Part shown: positions 8,410 to 18,320 of the stretch, piece after piece
Layout: every line of letters starts with the position of its first letter
Position numbering within the stretch: position 1 is the first letter of the stretch
NCBI RefSeq assembly: GCF_024189315.1
Contig: NZ_JAIZEO010000001.1
Span: 744,001 to 808,000, forward strand
Source of the DNA: Halobacillus sp. A5
GTDB lineage: Bacteria > Bacillota > Bacilli > Bacillales > Halobacillaceae
Direction: 5' to 3'
Length of the DNA: 64,000 nt
The notes under the pieces: generated by a model
Told to the model about the DNA's origin: nothing
What the model saw: only the letters and a program-made list of their open reading frames with translations
Database searches by the model: none
Translations under genes and position numbers: made by a program

Positions 8410-10416
8410 TTATTTTATTAAAGCATTAACATCCAGAATCAAAGCTACCTGACCATCCCCTAGAATGGTAGCACCGGAAATAGCGAATACACCTGATAAA
8501 TATTCACCTAAAGATTTCAGCACTACCTCCTGCTGTCCAATAAAAGAATCTACTACTAATCCAGCCATTTTGTTCCCTTTTCGAACCATTACAATGGAAT
8601 AGTACCCGTCTTCATCCAGTTCATCTGGCACCTCAAGCACATTTTTCAGAAAAACAAGAGGTACTACGCTTCCTCTAAAGTCAATCACTTCTTTATTATG
8701 AGCTCTAAGAATGTCTGATTTATTTATGATCGCCGTTTCAATGATAGAAGAAAGAGGAATAGCATATTTCTCTTTTTGTACTTCTACCAGCATTACAGAA
8801 ATGATAGAAAGCGTAAGTGGAAGCTGAATCGAAAATACACTGCCTTGGCTGAGCTGTGAATTGATCGTAATCGTTCCTCCAAGAGATTCGATAGTGTTTT
8901 TCACCACATCGAGCCCTACTCCTCGTCCAGATACGTCCGAAATCGTATCCGCCGTTGAGAAACCACTGGACATGATTAACTCATAAACTTCAGGGTCAGA
9001 AAGCTTCTCTGCCTGCTCTTCAGTGACTACATGATTATCAAGTGCTTTCTGGAGCACTTTATCACGATTGATTCCGCCGCCGTCATCAGTAATATCAATA
9101 ATTACATGGTTACCGCTGTGATAGGCTTTAAGTTCAATACTCCCTGTAGCTTGTTTCCCGTTCATTTCTCGTTCGTCTGGACTTTCAATCCCATGATCTA
9201 TAGCATTCCTTATTAAATGAACAAGAGGATCTCCAATCTCGTCAATAACGGTTCGATCAAGCTCTGTATCCTCACCGATTATTTTCAAATCAATCTTCTT
9301 GTTTAAATCTCTTGAAAGCTGACGAACCATTCTCGGAAAACGGTTGAAAACTTGTTCAATAGGGACCATCCGCATCGTTAAAATAATATTCTGCAAGTCA
9401 CCTGAAACACGGGACATTCTTTCCACGGTTTCCTGGAGATCAGAGTGTTGTAATTCGTCAGAAATCTGCTCTAACCGGCCGCGGTCAATGACCAATTCTT
9501 CAAATAAGTTCATTAGGATATCAAGTCGGTCGATGTTCACCCGTATCGTTTTATTCGCAGTCTGCTTATTATTTGGCAGTGCTTCCTCTTTTTCTCTGCT
9601 TGTTCCTGCATCTTCAGATATTTCATTCTTCTCTGCAGAGCCCTGTTGCACAGATTTATCAGATAATTGATAATTTGAAATGTCTACTGCCTCAATCTCA
9701 GAGACTTTCATAATTTTAGCTTTCGTCTCCTCAGAAGTCTGAGCGGAAACAAAAAGAACCATAAAATTATCTTCAAAATTTTCATTTTCTAATTCTTCTA
9801 CAGAGGGTTGGGCTACGACAACTTCTCCCATCTGCTCTAATACTTCAAAGACCATATATACTCTTGCCGCCTTCAGCATACAATCTTCTCTTAAAGTTAC
9901 ATTTATGCTGTAATTAAACAACCCTTGTTCTTTGGACTGCTCAAGAACAGTACGGGTAAATTCATCAATCTGCATAATTCTATCAGTTTGCGCTTTTTCA
10001 ACTGAACTTAAGCCTTTCTGCTTCTGCCCAAGCTCTTCACCTAATTCAATAGCCTGTAAAAGTTCCACTACCTTAGTAACGTCCCTTTCCCCAGCTCCGC
10101 CCTGAGAAATATCCAGCACCATGGCCTCAAGATCGTCCATCGAATCAAAAACAATATCAACCATTTCAGAGTCTACATAAATTTTTTCGTTTCTGACTCC
10201 ATCTAACACATTTTCCATTTGGTGTGTGAGATTAGCTAAATCCTGGTACCCCATAGTAGCCGCCATACCTTTTAATGTATGCGCGGACCTGAAAATTTCA
10301 CTAACGATGGTCAAGTCTTCAGGATTCTTCTCTAACTCAAGCAGCCGATCGTTAATTGACTGTAAATGTTCATTACTTTCATCAATAAACAATTCTAAAT
10401 ATTGATTGGTTTCCAT
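8410..10416 (-). CDS. cheA: Chemotaxis histidine kinase CheA
   Basis: CheA autophosphorylates in response to receptors and hands phosphate to CheY and CheB. Domains in order: HPt with FRSAHTLKGMAATMG (phosphorylated His about residue 46), a CheY-binding P2 region (about 150–250), a Gln/Glu/Asn linker, the dimerisation helix with RLDILMNLFEELVIDRGRL, the kinase domain with LVHLIRNAIDHGIE (N box), DDGGGINRDKV and GRGVGLDVV, and a C-terminal CheW-like P5 domain. I use the ATG at 10416, which has AGGGGG seven bases upstream; the ATG at 10422 overlaps that site. The result is 668 residues, normal for the family. Confidence 0.97.
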   Translation of the reverse strand: METNQYLELFIDESNEHLQSINDRLLELEKNPEDLTIVSEIFRSAHTLKGMAATMGYQDLANLTHQMENVLDGVRNEKIYVDSEMVDIVFDSMDDLEAMVLDISQGGAGERDVTKVVELLQAIELGEELGQKQKGLSSVEKAQTDRIMQIDEFTRTVLEQSKEQGLFNYSINVTLREDCMLKAARVYMVFEVLEQMGEVVVAQPSVEELENENFEDNFMVLFVSAQTSEETKAKIMKVSEIEAVDISNYQLSDKSVQQGSAEKNEISEDAGTSREKEEALPNNKQTANKTIRVNIDRLDILMNLFEELVIDRGRLEQISDELQHSDLQETVERMSRVSGDLQNIILTMRMVPIEQVFNRFPRMVRQLSRDLNKKIDLKIIGEDTELDRTVIDEIGDPLVHLIRNAIDHGIESPDEREMNGKQATGSIELKAYHSGNHVIIDITDDGGGINRDKVLQKALDNHVVTEEQAEKLSDPEVYELIMSSGFSTADTISDVSGRGVGLDVVKNTIESLGGTITINSQLSQGSVFSIQLPLTLSIISVMLVEVQKEKYAIPLSSIIETAIINKSDILRAHNKEVIDFRGSVVPLVFLKNVLEVPDELDEDGYYSIVMVRKGNKMAGLVVDSFIGQQEVVLKSLGEYLSGVFAISGATILGDGQVALILDVNALIK

Positions 10417-10431
10417 CTCCATGCCCCCTGC

Positions 10432-11478
10432 TTATATTACTTTTTTTATACGCTCACTTATTTTATCGACAGGAACCACCTCATTGGCAAGGTTTGATTT
10501 AATGACAGCCTTAGGCATTCCATAAACGATTGACGTTTTCTCGGATTCAGCAATAACGTATGTATCCGGCCGGTGCTGCTTCAACTCAAACAAACCTTCT
10601 GTACCGTCGGCTCCCATTCCTGTCATAACAATTGCCACAGTATGCAAATGTAGAAGAGACAATGAACGAAATAAATAATTAACTGCGGGGCGGTGGCCGT
10701 TTTGTGGTTCGCTCTGCTGCAATTGGATAATAAATTTTCCATTAACCGCTTTAATGCCCATGTGGTAATCTCCAGGAGCGATATATGCCGTGCCCTTTTT
10801 TAAGATCATCCCCTCTTTAGCTTCGGTTACATGAATCTTCGACAAGTGATTAAGCCGGTCTGCAAGAGATTTAGTAAAGCCTTTAGGCATATGCTGTACG
10901 ATCACTATAGGACAATCCAAATGCTCGGGAAGCGCAGTTAAAACGGTTTGCAGCGCTCGAGGGCCTCCTGTAGAAGTGCCGATAGCTAAAATCTTAGTTG
11001 TGGAATTAGAAGTTTGAATATTTTTTGAAATAGAGGCTGGGACAGGACGTTCAACTGAATCTATGAGCGGGGCCACATTAGCTTTACTAGCTGTAATAAC
11101 TTTACGAATAATAGATTGCTCCACCTTGTGGATATCAAGCGAAATTGAACCTGATGGTTTTAATATGAAGTCCACAGCTCCTAAAGTCATTGCAGCAATT
11201 GTACTGTCTGCTCCTTCACCCGTTAGACTTGATACCATAACGACGGCGGTTGGATGACTTTTCATTAATTTCTTTAAAGCGGTTAAACCATCCATTTTAG
11301 GCATCTCAACATCGAGCGTAATTACATCAGGCTGAAGCTGAATTGCCTTTTCAAGTGCTTCTTCACCATTTCGGCCTGTAGCCATTACATGGATTCTCGG
11401 GTCTTTATTTAAAATATCAGTTAACATCTTTCGCATGAAGGCCGAATCATCTACTACTAATACCTTTACTTTTTCCAT
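10432..11478 (-). CDS. cheB: Chemotaxis methylesterase/deamidase CheB
   Basis: CheB removes methyl groups from receptor glutamates when phosphorylated by CheA. The 348-residue product has an N-terminal receiver domain (VLVVDDSAFMRKML, phosphoacceptor Asp about 56 in VITLDVEMPKMDG, then VVMVSSLTGEG) and a C-terminal esterase domain with the nucleophile Ser in AIGTSTGGPRAL, the His in VQHMPKGF, and VMTGMGADGTEG bearing the catalytic Asp. A GAGAGG ribosome binding site precedes the ATG. It lies between flhG and cheA, as in B. subtilis. Confidence 0.97.
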   Translation of the reverse strand: MEKVKVLVVDDSAFMRKMLTDILNKDPRIHVMATGRNGEEALEKAIQLQPDVITLDVEMPKMDGLTALKKLMKSHPTAVVMVSSLTGEGADSTIAAMTLGAVDFILKPSGSISLDIHKVEQSIIRKVITASKANVAPLIDSVERPVPASISKNIQTSNSTTKILAIGTSTGGPRALQTVLTALPEHLDCPIVIVQHMPKGFTKSLADRLNHLSKIHVTEAKEGMILKKGTAYIAPGDYHMGIKAVNGKFIIQLQQSEPQNGHRPAVNYLFRSLSLLHLHTVAIVMTGMGADGTEGLFELKQHRPDTYVIAESEKTSIVYGMPKAVIKSNLANEVVPVDKISERIKKVI

Positions 11479-11484
11479 TAATAT

Positions 11485-12339
11485 CTACCTCTCTTTAACA
11501 AAGCTCTTAAGCTTCGATAAGAAGGATTTGTTTGACGGAGCTACTGGTAAATGCAAGTAACGCTGCGTAATAGTCTGTACAGCTTTCGCCGCTTTAGAGT
11601 CAGGCTCTGCTGTAACAAATGGAACTTGAGCCAGTACACTTTTCATTACTTTATGGTCATCCGGAAGGCTGCCTAAGAAAGTAATTTTCTTTTTTATGAA
11701 TTTCAAAGCAGCCTGCTCAAGCCTTTCAAAAGTTACCCCGCCTGATTCCTTCGTAAGCGTCCTGTTCAGTAACACTTTAATCGGAAGTCTGCTGTCATAT
11801 GAAACTAGATGTTTGATGACCCCATACGCATCAGTAATTGAAGTAGGCTCCGCTGTCGTAACAATAATAACTTCATCAGCAGAAGCCATAAAATACAGAC
11901 TATCCCGTGAAACCCCTGCTCCCATGTCGAATAAAATAAAATCGTATGTATTGATTAATTCATTAAACTGTTTAAAAAAGTAATCTGCCCTTTCGTTGTT
12001 CAAAGTAAAAATCTCACTCAGGCCGGATCCTCCCGAAATATACTCGAGTCCTCCCGGCCCCTGTTCAACAATCTGCCCAATGGAAGTCGAGCCGCTGAAT
12101 AAATCTACTATCGACCTGTGAGGAGAGACTCCTAACAAAATATCTACATTCCCCATTCCGATATCAAAGTCAATGATGAGAACTTTCTTGTTATATTCGA
12201 TTAATTTAAGTGCAAAATTTATCGTGAAATTAGACTTACCCACTCCGCCTTTCCCACTAGCTACGGCTATAGTCTTCGCAGGAATAACGTTACGTCTGTT
12301 TAGTAAGCGGCTGCGTAACTTTTCCGCCTGATCACTCAT
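11485..12339 (-). CDS. flhG: Flagellar number regulator FlhG (MinD/ParA-type ATPase, YlxH)
   Basis: FlhG is a MinD-like ATPase that works with FlhF to set flagellar number and position and assists C-ring assembly with FliM/FliY. The deviant Walker A motif ASGKGGVGKSNFTINFA is near residue 30, followed by LIIDFDIGMGNVDILLG and ILFDMGAGVSRDSL; a basic amphipathic C-terminal tail (SFLSKLKSFVKER) fits a membrane-targeting sequence. I start it at the ATG at 12339, overlapping the flhF stop by eight bases with GGAGAT upstream, giving 284 residues; an upstream TTG is possible but less likely. An N-terminal activator motif for the FlhF GTPase (SDQAEKLRSRL) is present. Confidence 0.95.
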   Translation of the reverse strand: MSDQAEKLRSRLLNRRNVIPAKTIAVASGKGGVGKSNFTINFALKLIEYNKKVLIIDFDIGMGNVDILLGVSPHRSIVDLFSGSTSIGQIVEQGPGGLEYISGGSGLSEIFTLNNERADYFFKQFNELINTYDFILFDMGAGVSRDSLYFMASADEVIIVTTAEPTSITDAYGVIKHLVSYDSRLPIKVLLNRTLTKESGGVTFERLEQAALKFIKKKITFLGSLPDDHKVMKSVLAQVPFVTAEPDSKAAKAVQTITQRYLHLPVAPSNKSFLSKLKSFVKER

Positions 12340-13441
12340 AAGTATAATCTCCGGCAACGGTTTCTACTAACTCAACGGGGTCGGCACTTTCAATATCATC
12401 CGGGACGTCCTGGCCATGAGTAATAAACGCTATCCCGGTATTTGTTTGAATTGCCAGACTTACCGCACCGCCTAACTTAGAAGTTTCATCTTTTTTTGTG
12501 AAAATAAGCTTATTAATAGGAACTTGATCAAAGCTGCTGTGAATTTGTTTCATATCCTCATATCTTGAAGTAAGAGAAAGCACGAGAAATGTTTCAGTAT
12601 CCTGAGTAAAATCAATAAGCTTCGTTAACTCGTTTACGTACCCCCTATCTTTAAAATTGCGCCCGGCTGTATCTATAAAGACGAGATCGTAGTGACTAAA
12701 AGATTCTCTTGCTTTCCTGTAATCATCCACACTATAGGCTACTTTCAGGGGGGCGTCTAACAACTTCGCATATACCTTTAACTGCTCCACTGCAGCAATT
12801 CTGTATGTATCCGTTGTAATAAATGCAACTTTCTTATTTTGGTTCAATACAGCTTCTGATGCTAACTTCGCAATCGTTGTTGTTTTACCGACCCCTGTCG
12901 GTCCGACCAGATGTATATATTTTTTTGAAAATTCTTGATGTCCTGCATTGATGCTTGACAGCTTATCCAGTAATGAAGTTTTCAATATTTTATTTATTCC
13001 ATCTCTTGACAAATCATCGTCAGCACATTTTTCCTTCACTGCTTCCATAATTTCTTCAATGATTTCATGATCCAGTTCAAGTTTTTTTAAAGAGGCAGCC
13101 GTTTCCTGTATTAAGGAACGTTTCTCTTCATTACCTGATTGCTGAAGCATAAACTTAAGTTCTTTGATTTCTTTCATCACACTGTCATCTTCGCTTGTTT
13201 TACGAGTACCTTTGGCCTGCCTGGCTGGTAAGGGTTCTGGTGTTGGTTTAAAAGAAGACTGCTGGATATCTTCTGGATCAATGGCAGCTATGACTTCAAT
13301 ATTGGGCTTTCTAAACATTCCTAAAAAACCGCCAGCTTTTACTTCTTTTGAATTTAAAATAACAGCATCTTTACCTAAATCTTTTTTTACTTTAGTCATT
13401 ACCTCCGGCATTGATGGAGCTTGAAATTTTTTTACCTTCAT
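12332..13441 (-). CDS. flhF: SRP-type GTPase FlhF
   Basis: FlhF is the third member of the SRP GTPase group with Ffh and FtsY and marks where flagella are built. The 369-residue product has the N-terminal B domain (MKVKKFQAPSMPEVMTKVKKDLGKDAVI), an N domain, and a G domain with [18 protein letters not shown] (about residue 195), ITTDTYRIAAVEQLKVYA, FIDTAGRN and LIFTKKDET. The ATG overlaps the flhA stop (ATGA), which implies coupled translation. All three SRP GTPases of the cell (flhF, ffh, ftsY) are present in this window. Confidence 0.96.
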   Translation of the reverse strand: MKVKKFQAPSMPEVMTKVKKDLGKDAVILNSKEVKAGGFLGMFRKPNIEVIAAIDPEDIQQSSFKPTPEPLPARQAKGTRKTSEDDSVMKEIKELKFMLQQSGNEEKRSLIQETAASLKKLELDHEIIEEIMEAVKEKCADDDLSRDGINKILKTSLLDKLSSINAGHQEFSKKYIHLVGPTGVGKTTTIAKLASEAVLNQNKKVAFITTDTYRIAAVEQLKVYAKLLDAPLKVAYSVDDYRKARESFSHYDLVFIDTAGRNFKDRGYVNELTKLIDFTQDTETFLVLSLTSRYEDMKQIHSSFDQVPINKLIFTKKDETSKLGGAVSLAIQTNTGIAFITHGQDVPDDIESADPVELVETVAGDYTYE

Positions 13442-15471
13442 GCCACATTCACCACCCCTACACTTTCTACTTCTGCATTTGGATCGAGCTCATTGTATGA
13501 TAAGACAACTACCTGCGGGAAATAACGGTCAAGAAGCTGCTTAACATACATACGAACGGCAGGAGAACATAATATAACAGCATGCTCTTCCTGGAGTAAA
13601 ACCTGATCTACTTGTTCTGATACAGAATGAATTATTTTTTGCTGAACTTCTGGATCGAGAGCAAGATAATTCCCATGCTCTGTCTGCTGTATATGGTCGG
13701 CAACCAGCTTTTCCACCTTTCCAGATACTGTAATCACGCGCAGATTGTGATCCTCTTTCTGATATTGTTTCGTAATTTGTGCTGCAAGTGCCTGACGGGC
13801 ATATTCCGCCAGCAGGTCTGTATCGTTTGTCATTGATCCAAAGTCGGCCAGCGTTTCAAAGATAACCGGCAGATTCTTAACCGATACATTTTCCTTCAGA
13901 AGTTTTGCCAATACCTTCTGAACATCACCGACAGACAGCGGCTCCGGTGTTACTTCATCTACTAATATAGGATAAGATTCCTTTAAATGGTCTATTAGCT
14001 GCTGGGTTTCCTGACGTCCAATTAATTGATGAGCATGTTTTTTAATCACTTCCGTAATGTGTGTGGATACGACCGAAGGAGGATCCACAACAGTATAGCC
14101 CGAAAGCTCGGCTTCATCCTTCAAGTCTTCTGTAATCCATTTGGCAGGGAGTCCAAATGCAGGTTCTGTCGTCTCAATACCTTCGAGTTCATCATCATCC
14201 ATACCAGGGCTCATCGTTAAATAGTGATCAAGAAGCAATTCCCCTTTTGCTGCTTCATTTCCTTTTATTTTTAACCTGTATTCGTTCGGACCAAGCTGAA
14301 TATTGTCGCGGATGCGTACAACTGGTATAACAATTCCGAGTTCTATTGCGAGCTGCCTGCGAATCATTACTATTCGATCAAGCAGGTCACCGCCTTGATT
14401 TGTATCTGCAATGGGTATGAGTGCGTAGCCGAACTCAAACTCAACAGGGTCCATGCTAATCAAGTTTACGACATTGTCCGGTGACCTCATTTGATCACTT
14501 TCTGATTCATCCATTTCTTCCAGCTCTTCATACTCTGCTTCATCTTCAACACGGGAAAGCCAGTAACCTCCAAAAATGAGTACAGAAGAGATGAGGGTCG
14601 TTAAGAAAAATGGAATAGGAGTTAATCCCAGTAGAAATATGGTGGCACCAGCAATATACAACAGCTTAGGAAACTTGAGGAGTTGACCAGTTACGTCAGA
14701 TCCTAAATTCCCTTCTGAAGCCACTCTTGTAACCACGATTCCGGTAGCCGTGGAAATAAGCAGCGCTGGAATTTGGCTGACCAGGCCGTCGCCTACGGTT
14801 AGCCTCATATAAGTATCAATCGCTTCGTTAAATGGCATTCCCATTTGAGCCATACCTATAATTAAACCAAAAATAATATTCATAATTACGATGATAATAC
14901 CAGCAATTGCGTCACCTTTTACGAATTTACTGGCACCATCCATAGCACCGTAAAAATCAGCTTCGTTTTCAATTTTTTCACGTCTATCTTTAGCCTGGTG
15001 TTCATTGATCATTCCTGCATTTAAATCAGCATCTATACTCATTTGTTTACCCGGCATCGCATCGAGCGTAAAGCGGGCAGCTACTTCAGAAACTCTTTCG
15101 GCACCTTTAGTGATAACTAAAAATTGGATAATTACTAATATGATAAAAACGACAAAACCAACGAGAGGATTGCCGCCGATAACAAAAGTTCCAAAAGTTT
15201 CTACTACTCCACCTGCGTCAGCCTCCGATAAAATAGACCGTGTAGTAGAGACGTTTAATCCTAGCCTGAATAGCGTGAGCAGCAGAAGAAGTGTTGGAAA
15301 TACAGCGAACTGTAATGCTTCTTCCATATTCATAGATACGAGGATAACAATGAGAGCCAGCGTAATATTGATTAAAATTAAAAAACTAAGAAGCCACCCC
15401 GGAAGAGGGATAACAAGCATGATAATGATTAAAATTACTCCAATTAGAACAGATAAATCTCTTGCTGACAT
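13438..15471 (-). CDS. flhA: Flagellar type III export gate protein FlhA
   Basis: FlhA forms the nonameric export gate in the centre of the basal body and binds substrate–chaperone complexes. The N-terminal half has about eight membrane segments and the conserved FHIPEP-type signature around FPTLLLLLTLFRLGLNVSTTRSIL; the cytoplasmic half starts near residue 330 after an acidic linker and has domain motifs such as VIPVVRIRDNIQLGPNEYR. I start at the ATG at 15471, with AAGGAGTG upstream, giving 677 residues, the B. subtilis length; a GTG three codons earlier overlaps that site. Confidence 0.97.
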   Translation of the reverse strand: MSARDLSVLIGVILIIIMLVIPLPGWLLSFLILINITLALIVILVSMNMEEALQFAVFPTLLLLLTLFRLGLNVSTTRSILSEADAGGVVETFGTFVIGGNPLVGFVVFIILVIIQFLVITKGAERVSEVAARFTLDAMPGKQMSIDADLNAGMINEHQAKDRREKIENEADFYGAMDGASKFVKGDAIAGIIIVIMNIIFGLIIGMAQMGMPFNEAIDTYMRLTVGDGLVSQIPALLISTATGIVVTRVASEGNLGSDVTGQLLKFPKLLYIAGATIFLLGLTPIPFFLTTLISSVLIFGGYWLSRVEDEAEYEELEEMDESESDQMRSPDNVVNLISMDPVEFEFGYALIPIADTNQGGDLLDRIVMIRRQLAIELGIVIPVVRIRDNIQLGPNEYRLKIKGNEAAKGELLLDHYLTMSPGMDDDELEGIETTEPAFGLPAKWITEDLKDEAELSGYTVVDPPSVVSTHITEVIKKHAHQLIGRQETQQLIDHLKESYPILVDEVTPEPLSVGDVQKVLAKLLKENVSVKNLPVIFETLADFGSMTNDTDLLAEYARQALAAQITKQYQKEDHNLRVITVSGKVEKLVADHIQQTEHGNYLALDPEVQQKIIHSVSEQVDQVLLQEEHAVILCSPAVRMYVKQLLDRYFPQVVVLSYNELDPNAEVESVGVVNVA

Positions 15472-15489
15472 GAGGGTCACTCCTTAGAA

Positions 15490-16575
15490 CTACACTTTTT
15501 TCTCTAATCGATACACGTAGGCTAATATTTCGGCAACTGCCTTAAAAAATTGTTCATCGATCGGCTGATCAATCTCAGCGTCCTGATACATCGCTCTTGC
15601 TAATGGACGGTTCTCGACCATGACGACATCATGCGCCTTAGCTACTTCTTTTATTTTCTGTGCTACGAAATCCACTCCTTTAGCAACAACAATTGGGGCA
15701 TCAGAAATCTTTTCGTCGTACTTTATGGCAATTGCATAGTGTGTCGGGTTTGTAATTACTACATCGGCATCCGGCACTTCGTTCATCATACGCGCCGCTG
15801 ACATCTGTCGCTGCTTCTCTTTAATTTTTGATTTAATTAGAGGATCACCCTCTATGTTCTTATGTTCATCCTTAAGATCTTTTTTCGACATTCGAATGTT
15901 TTTTTCATGGTCATAGCGCTGATATGTATAATCCAGTATAGAGAGAAGCAGCAGAGCCAGGCCGGAGGCCAGCCCCATTACAATCGTTATTTCACCAAAA
16001 AATACGAGAGCATCTTCGACAGATTTTTGTGACATGATCATCATCTGGTCTTTGTTGAGCCAAATAATTGCAAAAGTGATGACCCCAATTAATGATATTT
16101 TTAATAAGGATTTGATAAGTTCAACAAGAGCTCTAGCTGAAAAGATCCTCTTAGCTCCTTTAATTGGATCAACTTTTTTTAAATCAAATTTTAATGGTTC
16201 ACCTGTAAAAAGAATGCCGACCTGAACAAGATTTGAAGCGATACCTGCAACAATGGCAATTCCCATCAATGGACCGATCACCTTAGCCATTTCAACTGTA
16301 ACTTCAAGAAAAACAGCCGCAACAGTATCCACTGTAACTTCCCATGTCATGTATTCCTTGAAAGTTTGTTCGTACATACCGGTCATAGCATTTTTAATAT
16401 AGCCTCCCAGCAGGTACAATCCGCCGAATACTAATAGAAGTAGAAATCCTGTGTTTACATCCTGACTTTTCGCGACTTGTCCTTTCTTTCTTGTATCGGT
16501 CCTTTTTTTAGGGCTGGCTTTTTCCGTTTTTTCATCTGCTGCAAAAAACTGCAAATCCAAAGTCATTAAATCCAA
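15490..16575 (-). CDS. flhB: Flagellar export switch protein FlhB
   Basis: FlhB is the export-gate component that switches substrate class from hook to filament after autocleavage. The product has a basic N-terminus (EKTEKASPKKRTDTRKKGQVAKS), four membrane helices (about 40–215), and a cytoplasmic domain with the NPTH autocleavage site in VVITNPTHYAIAIKYD. A perfect GGAGGTGA sits eight bases before a TTG at 16575, which I take as the start (361 residues). A GTG at 16587 lies within the ribosome binding site, and an ATG at 16566 is too far away. The start region overlaps the fliR stop. Confidence 0.95.
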   Translation of the reverse strand: MDLMTLDLQFFAADEKTEKASPKKRTDTRKKGQVAKSQDVNTGFLLLLVFGGLYLLGGYIKNAMTGMYEQTFKEYMTWEVTVDTVAAVFLEVTVEMAKVIGPLMGIAIVAGIASNLVQVGILFTGEPLKFDLKKVDPIKGAKRIFSARALVELIKSLLKISLIGVITFAIIWLNKDQMMIMSQKSVEDALVFFGEITIVMGLASGLALLLLSILDYTYQRYDHEKNIRMSKKDLKDEHKNIEGDPLIKSKIKEKQRQMSAARMMNEVPDADVVITNPTHYAIAIKYDEKISDAPIVVAKGVDFVAQKIKEVAKAHDVVMVENRPLARAMYQDAEIDQPIDEQFFKAVAEILAYVYRLEKKV

Positions 16576-16579
16576 AAAC

Positions 16580-17359
16580 CTACTCACCTCCGAACAGTTC
16601 CATCAGCCCTTGCATTGTAACAAGCATCGTTTCAAATAAATTCTGAATCAGCATAATGTAAAAGGTCATTGCGATAACTAATACAAATAAAGCAACAAAT
16701 ATCTTTAAAGGAAGTCCAACAACAAATACATTTAACTGAGGTACTGTTCTCGCTATAATCCCTAAAGCTACGTCTACCAAAAACAAACATCCGACAATGG
16801 GAACTGCCATTAAAAATGCAATGACAAACATTTGATTGAAAGCTTCAATTATGTAAATTATCCAATTCTCATCTTCGATTGGCAGCAGCTGATCAAGCGC
16901 AATCAATTCATAGCTGTAAAAAACGCCATCAATCATTAAATGGTGGCCGTTCACTGCTAAAATAAACAATAACGTTATCGTATACATATATTGACCAATC
17001 AAAGGACTCTGAGCTCCAGTTTGAGGATCAATAACATTAGCTATGGCAAAACCCATTTGAAAGTCAATAAACCCACCTGCAATTTGTATGGCTGCCAGAA
17101 TAATGTATGCCAGCAGACCAACTGCTAACCCTACAGCTGCTTCCTTAAATAACAATAAAAAATAAGAAGAGTCCACACTTAATGAAGGAATTTCGATAGT
17201 AAAATACATTAACGCTGCCAGAAAGAAGCTGAACCCTACTTTATGCTGGGCAGGCATATTACGATAAGAAAAAATGGGCAGTGTCACAAAGAAAGAAGTA
17301 ATTCTTACGAAAATTAGTAAAAATGCTGGTAGATTGATTGTACTAATATATTCAAGCAT
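16580..17359 (-). CDS. fliR: Flagellar export gate protein FliR
   Basis: FliR is one of the three proteins (FliP, FliQ, FliR) that form the helical export channel. The 259-residue product is hydrophobic throughout, with about six membrane segments, beginning FLLIFVRITSFFVTLPIFSYRNMPAQHKVG, and includes GGFIDFQMGFAIANVIDPQTGAQSPL, the conserved FliR loop. It starts right after the fliQ stop with only a weak ribosome binding site, so it is probably translated by coupling, and overlaps the region used to start flhB. Confidence 0.96.
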   Translation of the reverse strand: MLEYISTINLPAFLLIFVRITSFFVTLPIFSYRNMPAQHKVGFSFFLAALMYFTIEIPSLSVDSSYFLLLFKEAAVGLAVGLLAYIILAAIQIAGGFIDFQMGFAIANVIDPQTGAQSPLIGQYMYTITLLFILAVNGHHLMIDGVFYSYELIALDQLLPIEDENWIIYIIEAFNQMFVIAFLMAVPIVGCLFLVDVALGIIARTVPQLNVFVVGLPLKIFVALFVLVIAMTFYIMLIQNLFETMLVTMQGLMELFGGE

Positions 17360-17360
17360 A

Positions 17361-17630
17361 CTATCCCACCAGCATATTTAAGTTTTCAAAGACACGCACT
17401 GTAAAATCAACCATCGTAGTTAACATCCACGAGCCGAAGAAAACCATTCCTATAAGAACTGCAACAATTTTCGGAATAAATGCTAAGGTTTGTTCCTGAA
17501 TCTGAGTGGTCGCTTGAAAAATACTAACAATTAAACCAACTGCAAGTGCTAAGATCAACAAAGGACCCGAGACCAGCAGTACAGTGTAAATACCTTCCCT
17601 TGCAAAAGATAGAACCATCTCTGTTGTCAT
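17361..17630 (-). CDS. fliQ: Flagellar export gate protein FliQ
   Basis: FliQ is the small two-helix subunit of the export channel. The 89-residue product has hydrophobic helices at about 15–38 and 48–72 and the conserved TTQIQEQTLAFIPKI linking segment, as expected for this family. It is located between fliP and fliR in the fixed P–Q–R order, with AACCTCCATTACC on the plus strand giving a GGAGG ribosome binding site upstream. Confidence 0.96.
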   Translation of the reverse strand: MTTEMVLSFAREGIYTVLLVSGPLLILALAVGLIVSIFQATTQIQEQTLAFIPKIVAVLIGMVFFGSWMLTTMVDFTVRVFENLNMLVG

Positions 17631-17654
17631 AATTAACCAACCTCCATTACCTGT

Positions 17655-18320
17655 TTAAAATCCATCCAGCAATGATTTGGATATTAAGTACCAGCCATCG
17701 ACGAGTACAAAAAGCAGAATTTTAAATGGTAAAGAAATCATGACCGGCGGCAGCATCATCATTCCCATCGACATGAGCACACTGGCTACTGCCATATCAA
17801 TAACCAGGAAAGGTACAAATATCATAAAACCCATTTGAAAGGCCGTTTTAAGTTCACTAATGGCAAATGCCGGAACCATTGTGGTCAGCGGGATATCTTC
17901 AATTGTTTCTGGTTCTTCCATTTCAGAATATCCCATAAATAATTCTAAATCCTTCTGCCTCGTATGCTCAGCCATAAATTCTTTCATTGGCACACTGGCT
18001 TCTTCGTAAGCTTCATCTAAGCCAATTTCTTCATTAAATAACGGCGTCAATGCTTCCTCATTCACCTCTTGAAAGGTTGGAGCCATAATAAAGAAAGTTA
18101 AAAACAAGGCAATTCCAATGAGTACCTGATTAGGAGGCATTTGCTGCGTAGCCAGAGAGGTCCTTACAAACGATAGAACAATTAAAATCCTTGTAAAGCT
18201 TGTCATTAGAATTAATATTCCAGGTGCAAGTGACAATACAGTCATCAGAAGAAGCAGCCTAACTGACGTCGCTACATTCTCAGGGTCAGAGCCAGAGAAG
18301 ATGTCTACAAATTCACTCAT
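17655..18320 (-). CDS. fliP: Flagellar export gate protein FliP
   Basis: FliP forms the pentameric core of the export channel. The 221-residue product shows the family signatures FTRILIVLSFVRTSLATQQMPPNQVLIGIALFLT and PFLVIDMAVASVLMSMGMMMLPPVMISLPFKILLFVLVDGW with four membrane segments. The first hydrophobic helix near residue 22–40 may be a non-cleaved signal. The start codon overlaps the last base of the fliO stop codon, indicating coupled translation. Confidence 0.97.
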   Translation of the reverse strand: MSEFVDIFSGSDPENVATSVRLLLLMTVLSLAPGILILMTSFTRILIVLSFVRTSLATQQMPPNQVLIGIALFLTFFIMAPTFQEVNEEALTPLFNEEIGLDEAYEEASVPMKEFMAEHTRQKDLELFMGYSEMEEPETIEDIPLTTMVPAFAISELKTAFQMGFMIFVPFLVIDMAVASVLMSMGMMMLPPVMISLPFKILLFVLVDGWYLISKSLLDGF